Program-made: the position numbers and the translations under genes | Source of the DNA: Tepidamorphus gemmatus | Lineage (GTDB): Bacteria > Pseudomonadota > Alphaproteobacteria > Rhizobiales > Tepidamorphaceae | Length of the DNA: 64,000 nucleotides | Assembly: GCF_004346195.1 (NCBI RefSeq) | Contig: NZ_SMAK01000004.1 | Location: forward strand, 247,760 to 311,759 | Direction: 5' to 3' | The notes under the pieces: model-generated | Database searches by the model: none | What the model was told of the DNA's origin: nothing | Seen by the model: the letters and a program-made list of their open reading frames with translations, nothing else | Shown here: positions 58,050-64,000 of the stretch, piece after piece | How positions within the stretch are numbered: position 1 is the stretch's first letter | Layout: the number at the start of each line of letters is the position of its first letter

Positions 58050-59276
58050 TCAGCGATCCGAGGGAATGTTGGCGCGCCGGGCTGGTACCCCGGTGTGCTC
58101 GAAGCAGATGCGGGCGAGCTCCGCGACGCCCTCGCGGATCGTGTCCTCGTCCGGCAGCGCGAAGCACAGGCGGATGTGGCTCCTCGCGGAATCGGGCACG
58201 CATGCCCATTCCGGTCCGGGATTGAACGCGACCCCCTGCTCGAGCGCCGGCTGGACGAAGGTGCGGACGTCGACGTGGTCGGGCAGCTTCAGCCACAGGA
58301 AGATGCCTCCTTGAGGCACGAACAGCTCGACTGATGTCCCGAACTCGCGCTCGACCGCCTCGATCATGACGTCAAGCTTGCGGCGTAGCGCCGCCTTCAG
58401 CGTCTTCAGATGATCGTCAAACGCGCGGCCGGAATATTCGGCGATGACCATCTGCTCGATCGCCGGCGATCCCGCGTCGGTCTTGCGCGCGAGCACCCGT
58501 GAGAGCACGTCCCACGCGGCGACGACATAGCCGACCCGGAGTGCGGGAGCGAGCGACTTCGAGAATGAGCCGACATGGACGACGCGCGACGGGTCAAGCG
58601 CGTAGAGCGCCGGCGGCGTGCTGTCGTCCCAGGCGAGGTCGGCATAGCATTCGTCCTCGAAGATCGGCACACGGTATCGGGCCGACAGATCGAGCAGTCG
58701 GTGACGACGATCGAGCGGCATGATCGAGCCGGTCGGGTTCTGCACGGTCGGGATCGTGTAGATGAACTTCGGGCGGATTCCGCGGCGCTGCAGGTCCTCG
58801 AGGATCGCCTCGAGCGCATCCATGCGAATGCCGTTCTCGTCGAGTGGGGCAGCAACAATGTTCGCACCCAGCCGCTGCACCTTGCCGATCGCCCCGCCAT
58901 AGGTGAATTCCTCGATGATCACCGTATCGCCGGACTCGATGAAGGTCGCGTTGACCAAGTCCATGGCCTGCAGCGAGCCGGACGTGAGCACGATGTCGTC
59001 GGCGGTGCAGGCCATGCCGCGACTGCGGCGGAGCTTGGCGGCGACGACGTCGCGCAATCCGCGATGGCCCTGCGGGCCCTGGCCGAGATGGTACATGGCG
59101 AGCGTCGGCCCTTGCTCGCGGATGACCTTGGCGGCGATCCCGGCCAGTTCGTCGGCCGGGACCTCGGCCGGGTCGTTGTGTCCGAACACGAAGTTGTAGC
59201 GCGGCAGACCGGAAAAGCGTGCGACGGGGTCCGGCCCGACCCGGCTGAAGGCCTCGTGGAACGCGAATCCGCTCAT
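58050..59276 (-). CDS. PLP-dependent aminotransferase (class I/II, MocR-like domain without HTH)
   Basis: The 408-residue protein has the fold-type I PLP pattern, with the Schiff-base Lys240 in HVGSFSKSLAPALRVGY. Other parts are LTSGSLQAMDL, TIPTVQNPTGSIMP and IFEDECYADL. No DNA-binding domain is attached. It resembles the 2-aminoadipate/kynurenine group (LysN-like). The ATG at 59276 (MSGFAFHEAF) has upstream spacing of 14 bp from the SDR gene. It likely removes or adds an amino group in the pathway fed by the TRAP transporter. Confidence 0.92.
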   Translation of the reverse strand: MSGFAFHEAFSRVGPDPVARFSGLPRYNFVFGHNDPAEVPADELAGIAAKVIREQGPTLAMYHLGQGPQGHRGLRDVVAAKLRRSRGMACTADDIVLTSGSLQAMDLVNATFIESGDTVIIEEFTYGGAIGKVQRLGANIVAAPLDENGIRMDALEAILEDLQRRGIRPKFIYTIPTVQNPTGSIMPLDRRHRLLDLSARYRVPIFEDECYADLAWDDSTPPALYALDPSRVVHVGSFSKSLAPALRVGYVVAAWDVLSRVLARKTDAGSPAIEQMVIAEYSGRAFDDHLKTLKAALRRKLDVMIEAVEREFGTSVELFVPQGGIFLWLKLPDHVDVRTFVQPALEQGVAFNPGPEWACVPDSARSHIRLCFALPDEDTIREGVAELARICFEHTGVPARRANIPSDR

Positions 59277-59290
59277 GCGTTTGCCCCGCC

Positions 59291-60085
59291 TCAGCCCGCC
59301 TTGCAGTGCAGGCCGCCGTCGACGCACAGCTCGATGCCGGTGATGTACTGCGCCTCGTCGGAGGCAAGGAACACCGAAGCCATGGCGATATCCCAGCCGG
59401 TACCCTGCCGCTTCATCGGCGGAATGGCATTGCGTGCGGCGGTCATTTCCTCGACGCTGCCGTAATATCCGCTGATCTGCTTGTAGATGTGCGGCGTGTC
59501 CATGACGCCCGGCAGGATGCAGTTCGCCCGGATGTTCTTAGCCGCATACTGCACCGCGATTGCCCGGGTGAAATTGTTCACCGCCGCCTTGGACGCATAG
59601 TAGGAGATGTAGGGATAGCCGGTGTAGCGGATGGCAGCGAGCGAGGAGATGTTGACGATCGCCCCCCCGCCCTGCTCCTCCATGATCGGCAGCACCGCCT
59701 TGCATGCCAGGAAAACGCTCTTGACGTTGACGTCCATCACCTTGTCCCAGCTCTCCACGGTCGCCTCGACCGGACCGCCGGGAATGTTGATGCCGACATT
59801 GTTGTGGAGGATATCGATACGACCGAAGGCGTCCATCGTGCGGGCGACGGCGGCCTCGATGTCGGGGTAGCTGGTGACATCGGCAGCGCAGGCGATCGCG
59901 CGGTTGCCCTCGCCCTCGATATGGCGGGCGGTCGCCTCGGCGGCGGCGAGGTCGATGTCGACACAGGCGACCCTGGCGCCCTCGCGCGCATAGGCGACGG
60001 CGGCAGCCTTGCCGTTGCCCCAGCCCTCGCCCACCGATCCGGCGCCGAACACCAGCGCCACCTTGCCTTTCAGACGATCGACCAT
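59291..60085 (-). CDS. Short-chain dehydrogenase/reductase
   Basis: The 264-residue SDR has the cofactor loop GAGSVGEGWGNG, an unusually long form of TGxxxGxG, then VDIDL (NAD preference), the NNVGIN strand, Ser147/148 in NISSLAA, and Tyr162-x-x-x-Lys166. The C-terminus shows LPGVMDTPHI and CVDGGLHCKAG. The proximity to TRAP and aminotransferase genes suggests oxidation of a hydroxy acid or alcohol substrate. Substrate unknown. Confidence 0.92.
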   Translation of the reverse strand: MVDRLKGKVALVFGAGSVGEGWGNGKAAAVAYAREGARVACVDIDLAAAEATARHIEGEGNRAIACAADVTSYPDIEAAVARTMDAFGRIDILHNNVGINIPGGPVEATVESWDKVMDVNVKSVFLACKAVLPIMEEQGGGAIVNISSLAAIRYTGYPYISYYASKAAVNNFTRAIAVQYAAKNIRANCILPGVMDTPHIYKQISGYYGSVEEMTAARNAIPPMKRQGTGWDIAMASVFLASDEAQYITGIELCVDGGLHCKAG

Positions 60086-60109
60086 GGGTTGTTCCGACTC
60101 CTGCGCGGG

Positions 60110-61387
60110 TCAGTTGAGAACAAGGCCAGGCAGCCACACCGACAAGCCTGGCAGCAATGATAGCGCGGCGAGCAGCACGACGCCGATCGCCACGAAGGGC
60201 AGGACGTCGCGGACGCCGCGCTCGAGCGGCAGGTCCGCAATCTTGCAGGCGACCGCCAGGCAAAGCCCGATCGGCGGCGTGATCAGACCGAGACACAGGT
60301 TCACCACCGTGATCACGCCGAGCTGGATCGGATCGACGCCGAGTGCCATGCCGACGGGGTAGAGGATTGGCACCAGCATCACCATCGCCGCGTTCGCTTC
60401 CATGAAGGTGCCGACAAACAGCAGAAGCAGGTTGACCAGCAGGAGGAACAGCAGCGGATCCCGTGAGATCGCGGTGATCAGCGCGACCGCCTGCTGGGGG
60501 ATCTGGGCATAGGCGAGCTGCCAGGCGAACAGCTGCGCGGCGCCGACGATGATCATGATGACGGCCGTCGTCTGTGCTGCCTCCCTCAGCGCATCGACGA
60601 GGCCGGCCGGCGTCAGCTCGCGATAGACGAGCATGCCGACGACGAGGGCATAGACCACCGCCACGGCCGAGCATTCGGTCACGGTGAAGACGCCGGTGAC
60701 GATGCCGAACAGGATCAGGATCGGCATGAAGATCGCCGCAGCGGCTCGCCAGAAGGCGCGCACCACCTCGGATACCGGAACCGGCTCGTGAACCGGATAG
60801 TTGCGACGCCGCGAGCTCCAGTAGACGTAGCCGAGCGCGGCAATGGAGAACAGGGCGCCGGGTATGACGCCTGCAACGAACAGTGCGACGATCGACTGGC
60901 CGGAGATCACCCCGTAGACGATGAAGCCGATCGAGGGCGGGATGATCGGCGCGACCACGGAGGTCGCGGCGGTGACGCCTACGGCGAAGCCTCGGGAATA
61001 GCCTTCCCGGACCATCGCCGGGATGAAGATGCGGCCCATCATGCTGGTGTCGGCGACCGCCGAGCCGGAAATGCCCGAGAAGAACACCGACGACACGACA
61101 TTGCTCATGGCGAGCCCGCCGTGGAAGCGGCCGACGAGGGCGTTGGCGAAGTCGACAAGCCGGGTCGTCATGCCGCCGCGCGACATCAGCGACCCGGCGA
61201 GCAGGAAGAACGGAATGGCCAGCAGCGTGAAGCTGTCCATGCCCGAGAACAGCCGCTGCGCGACAATGATCGGGTTGGTGCCGGTGAACCAGATCACGCC
61301 GAGACAGGCCGTGATGATCGCAAAGCCGAGCGGAAGTCCGACGAGGATGAGCAGGACGATCAGGATGGCGAGGACGATGATCGTCAT
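60110..61387 (-). CDS. dctM: TRAP transporter large membrane subunit DctM
   Basis: The 425-residue protein has twelve or so helices. The helical start is MTIIVLAILIVLLILVGLP, followed by MDSFTLLAIPFFLLAGSLM, SGISGSAVADTSMMG and APIIPPSIGFIVYG, all typical of DctM. It forms the sodium-coupled carrier with DctQ and receives substrate from DctP. The ATG overlaps the dctQ stop (ATGA). Confidence 0.95.
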   Translation of the reverse strand: MTIIVLAILIVLLILVGLPLGFAIITACLGVIWFTGTNPIIVAQRLFSGMDSFTLLAIPFFLLAGSLMSRGGMTTRLVDFANALVGRFHGGLAMSNVVSSVFFSGISGSAVADTSMMGRIFIPAMVREGYSRGFAVGVTAATSVVAPIIPPSIGFIVYGVISGQSIVALFVAGVIPGALFSIAALGYVYWSSRRRNYPVHEPVPVSEVVRAFWRAAAAIFMPILILFGIVTGVFTVTECSAVAVVYALVVGMLVYRELTPAGLVDALREAAQTTAVIMIIVGAAQLFAWQLAYAQIPQQAVALITAISRDPLLFLLLVNLLLLFVGTFMEANAAMVMLVPILYPVGMALGVDPIQLGVITVVNLCLGLITPPIGLCLAVACKIADLPLERGVRDVLPFVAIGVVLLAALSLLPGLSVWLPGLVLN

Positions 61388-61863
61388 GGAGCATCGCCCT
61401 CCCCGGCGGCGAGACCGGCGCGCCTGAGTGCCAGCAGCAACGCGATCAGCGCCCCGCCGACCGGAATGGCGAGATGCGGCCAGAACATCGAGATCTCGAG
61501 TGCGGCCGACTCGCGCCGAGCTCCGATCCGGGCGAACTGCCAGCCGTACCAGACCAGCGCCCCCGACATGGTGAGGATCAGCGCGTCGCGAACCCATGCG
61601 ATGACGGCCCGCGGTGCGGGCGGCAGCGCATCCGCGACGAAGGTCACTGCGACGTGGCCGTCGCGGCGGATCACCATCGCGCTGCCGAGCATGGTGATCC
61701 ATGCCATCAGGAAGCGCGCGGTCTCCTCGGTCCAGCCGGGCGCATGATTGAGCACATAGCGGCCGAACACCTGCCAGCAGATGCTCACCACCATCACGGT
61801 GAGCGTGACCAGCAGCATCATGTCGATGATACCCTCGATCAGGCGCGCGGTCGTTCGGAACAC
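61384..61863 (-). CDS. dctQ: TRAP transporter small membrane subunit DctQ
   Basis: The 159-residue protein has four helices and the DctQ pattern WQVFGRYVLNHAPGWTEETARFLMAWITMLGSAMVIRRDGHV. The start is GTG (61863) after a strong GGAGGAGG site. It stabilises and links DctM and DctP. It lies 140 bp after dctP. Confidence 0.95.
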   Translation of the reverse strand: MFRTTARLIEGIIDMMLLVTLTVMVVSICWQVFGRYVLNHAPGWTEETARFLMAWITMLGSAMVIRRDGHVAVTFVADALPPAPRAVIAWVRDALILTMSGALVWYGWQFARIGARRESAALEISMFWPHLAIPVGGALIALLLALRRAGLAAGEGDAP

Positions 61864-62003
61864 GGCAACCTCCTCCCCCTGCCTTCATTCGGGACCGGTA
61901 CGGCCCCGTGCCCCCGTCGGCCGAGCCAGCCGGCGGGGGTGTTGACGCACCCGACGGGCGCCGCTCTGCGACGGCTTGCCGCCCGCCCGGAGCGGATGTC
62001 GGG

Positions 62004-62984
62004 CTACTCGACCGAATTGATCTTCTCGACCCAGTCGGCGAGTTCCGGGAAATCCTCCTTGATCGGCGCGACGGCGGCGCGGAAGGCCTCCACATCGGGT
62101 TCGACGATCTCGATGCCGGCGCCCCTCAGGTCGGCGCGGTACTGGTCTTCCCTGGCGAGCATCTGCTCGGTGCCCCACAGCATCGCCTTCTCGCCCTCCT
62201 CGATCAGGATCTGCTGGAGTTCGGACGGGAGAGAATTGAAGCGGTTGGCGTCGAAGATGAAGGTCATGGCGCCGACGACGTGATTGGTTTCCATCACGTA
62301 GGGCTGATGTTCGTAGAACTTGAAGGTCCAGATCACCTCGAAGGGGTTCTCCTGGCCGTCGATGACGCCCTGCTGCAGTCCGGTATAGATCTCGGTCGAG
62401 GGCATCGGCACGGGACTCGCCCCCAGAAGCTCCCAGGTGCGGCGGTACATCTTCAGCGGCGGCACCCGGAGCTTCAGGCCCTTCAGATCGTCGAGCGAGA
62501 CGACCTTCCTGTTGGCCGACAGCTTGCGGCCGCCGCGATAGCCTGCGCCGATGATCTTGAAGCCGGTCGCCGCTTCGATGGCGTCGAAGAGTTCGCCACC
62601 AATCGGGCCGTAGTAGACCTTCTTGAAATGGTCGAGGTCACGAACGAGGTAAGGAAAGGCCTCGATGCCCGGCAGCGGGTCATAACGGTCGAGCGTGCCG
62701 ATCGATTCCAGCACGATGTCGTTGGTACCGATCTGCAGCGCCTCGATCGATTCCTGCCAGTTGCCAGTGGTGCCGCCTGGGGCGATGTTGACCGTGACCT
62801 TGCCGCCGGTGCGCTCCTTGATCGCCGCGGCGTAGCGTTCGGCGGTGTCGTGCCAGATGTTGCCGGGATTGTAGACGTGCGCCATCTGCAGCGTCATGTC
62901 GGGAATCTCGGCGGATGCTGGCAGCGCCATCGCCATAGCGAAGGCCGCTGCGGCCGTCGCTGTCAGGGTGCGGTGGAGCGTCAT
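62004..62984 (-). CDS. dctP: TRAP substrate-binding protein DctP
   Basis: This 326-residue periplasmic protein has a signal peptide (LTATAAAAFAMAMALPASA) and the DctP motifs: WHDTAERYAAAIKERTGGKVTV, the anion-binding Arg in LKGLKLRVPPLKMY, and ETNHVVGAM. The motif LQQGVIDGQENPFEVIW is typical of C4-dicarboxylate or similar organic-acid binders. A GGAGGAAACGAC site precedes the ATG. The acid bound is likely the operon's substrate. Confidence 0.94.
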   Translation of the reverse strand: MTLHRTLTATAAAAFAMAMALPASAEIPDMTLQMAHVYNPGNIWHDTAERYAAAIKERTGGKVTVNIAPGGTTGNWQESIEALQIGTNDIVLESIGTLDRYDPLPGIEAFPYLVRDLDHFKKVYYGPIGGELFDAIEAATGFKIIGAGYRGGRKLSANRKVVSLDDLKGLKLRVPPLKMYRRTWELLGASPVPMPSTEIYTGLQQGVIDGQENPFEVIWTFKFYEHQPYVMETNHVVGAMTFIFDANRFNSLPSELQQILIEEGEKAMLWGTEQMLAREDQYRADLRGAGIEIVEPDVEAFRAAVAPIKEDFPELADWVEKINSVE

Positions 62985-63032
62985 GTCGTTTCCTCCGGTT
63001 ATGGTTCAGTCTCGATCGTTCGTCAGGCTCGG

Positions 63033-64000
63033 TCAGGCAACGCGGTCGCCCTTCCTCACCTGGACCGTGCGGTTGTCGACGCCGGGCAGCATGAGGGCGG
63101 GATCGCGGGTGACAACGACGTCGATGACGGTCGGCCCGTTCTCGCTGCCGATTCCGATACGCAGGGCTTCGGCGATCTCGTTGGGATCCTCGACGCGGAT
63201 ACCCGTGCAGCCGAGCGCGCCGGCAACCTTGGCGTAGTTCACCTCGACGAGGTCGCTCGACTGGTAGGCGCCGGCGCCGTACATCAGGTGCTGCAATGCC
63301 TTGACATAGCCCGACGCGGCATTGTTGACCACGATGACGGTGAGCGGCAGGTCGAGCCGGCGCGCCGTCTCGAGTTCGCCCATGACCATGTTGAAGCCGC
63401 CATCGCCGGTGAGGCCAACCACCGGGCGCCCTGGCGCGGCCAACGCACAGCCCATCGCGCCGGGCAGGCCATAGCCGATCGAGGCGAAGCCGCGATCCGG
63501 CACGAAGCCGCGGCCGGGCCGCTTGGTATCGTAGAGCAGTCCGCCCCAGTGCGCGGCGAAGCCGCCATCGGCGACGAGAATGCCGTCGGCCGGCATGGCC
63601 TTGTTCAGTTCGTTCAGCAGCCGCGCCATGTTGATCGGGCGCTCGGCCGAGGTCAGCCGTGCCTCCACCGACTTCCGCCAAGCAACCATGCGGGCGGCCA
63701 CGTCCTCGGCGTAAGGCTGCTGCCGGGCTCGGATCGTATCGGCCTCCGGAGCCAGCGCGGCATGGAGATCGCGCAGGCCCTCGCGGGCATCGCCCCAAAG
63801 CCTCAGCATCGGGCGGAAGGTACGGCCGAACTCCTCGGCGACATTGTCGAGGTGGATCACCCGCTTTCCGGCGGCCGGCACAGTGTAGCGCTTGGTGGCG
63901 ATCTCGCCGAGCTTGCAGCCGACCACCAGCAGGCAGTCGGACTCCTCGATCAGCCTGTTGGCTATCCGGTCGTAGCGGCCGAACAGTCCGGCGCTCAACG
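63033..64000 (-). CDS. Thiamine diphosphate-dependent enzyme, C-terminal part
   Basis: The gene is cut by the right edge; the last 321 residues are visible. The C-terminal domain has the ThDP motif GDGGFNMVMGEL with NN about 25 residues on (VVNNAASGYVK), VPDRGFASIGYGLPGAMGC and the middle domain with VGCKLGEIATKRYTV. It belongs to the acetolactate synthase/benzoylformate decarboxylase superfamily. It lies 48 bp upstream of dctP and so heads the visible part of the operon. The N-terminal Glu is outside the window; reaction type is unknown. Confidence 0.9.
   Translation of the reverse strand, partial: LSAGLFGRYDRIANRLIEESDCLLVVGCKLGEIATKRYTVPAAGKRVIHLDNVAEEFGRTFRPMLRLWGDAREGLRDLHAALAPEADTIRARQQPYAEDVAARMVAWRKSVEARLTSAERPINMARLLNELNKAMPADGILVADGGFAAHWGGLLYDTKRPGRGFVPDRGFASIGYGLPGAMGCALAAPGRPVVGLTGDGGFNMVMGELETARRLDLPLTVIVVNNAASGYVKALQHLMYGAGAYQSSDLVEVNYAKVAGALGCTGIRVEDPNEIAEALRIGIGSENGPTVIDVVVTRDPALMLPGVDNRTVQVRKGDRVA

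Overview
The window is GC-rich chromosomal DNA from an alphaproteobacterium, most likely of the order Hyphomicrobiales (Rhizobiales). The evidence is the gene order and the protein families: (YceD-like)-plsX-fabH-ihfA-merR, glyA-nrdR-ribD-ribE-ribH-nusB-thiL, rpoZ-rsh-pyrE-pdxJ-acpS-lepB-rnc-era-recO, an ldtR/ldtP pair, alphaproteobacterial porins, a K+-independent proton-pumping pyrophosphatase and a CBP3-type cytochrome bc1 chaperone. No genus can be named from the sequence alone. Most core genes lie on the minus strand, packed with 4-base stop/start overlaps.

Layout. 1-2,098: an accessory surface-polysaccharide edge (a truncated glycan-type repeat protein and a sulfotransferase) next to a CCA-encoding tRNA-Pro(GGG). 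2,174-7,140: merR, ihfA, fabH, plsX, a YceD-like gene and a CBP3-like gene, divergent from bamE. A perfect 16-bp palindrome fills the spacer of the likely plsX promoter. 7,316-18,902: hppA, an MFS transporter, the thiL-nusB-rib-nrdR-glyA operon, then the peptidoglycan pair ldtP/ldtR behind an AT-rich leader. 19,131-30,336: a small membrane protein, a 3-hydroxyisobutyryl-CoA hydrolase-like gene, hemB, a threonine dehydratase, a SLC13-type permease, bpt, parC, a second L,D-transpeptidase and recO. 30,375-41,090: the large housekeeping cluster era-rnc-lepB-acpS-pdxJ-DUF2062-pyrE-rsh-rpoZ, a NYN-domain protein and a family-5 uracil-DNA glycosylase on the plus strand, then smpB and dapA.

41,280-49,281: cell-envelope genes, namely a soluble lytic transglycosylase, an alpha/beta hydrolase, an OmpA-like protein and two tandem porin paralogues, each ending in its own hairpin terminator. 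49,786-64,000: accessory catabolism. It begins with an orphan molybdenum-hydroxylase large subunit. A GST/VOC/CoA-ligase operon follows, with a decayed citryl-CoA-lyase-like remnant at its head and a divergent GntR regulator. A FadR-type operator between them overlaps the -10 box of the catabolic promoter. The last part is a compact operon: a ThDP enzyme (cut by the window end), TRAP transporter dctP-dctQ-dctM, an SDR dehydrogenase, a PLP aminotransferase, an unrecognised protein made of two copies of one domain, and an IclR regulator.

The most novel-looking item is the duplicated-domain protein at 57,191-58,039. It sits between an aminotransferase and an IclR regulator in a TRAP-linked operon and matches no family I recognise. 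The rest of the window is mainly conserved housekeeping DNA. I saw no CRISPR array, phage, transposase or rRNA.
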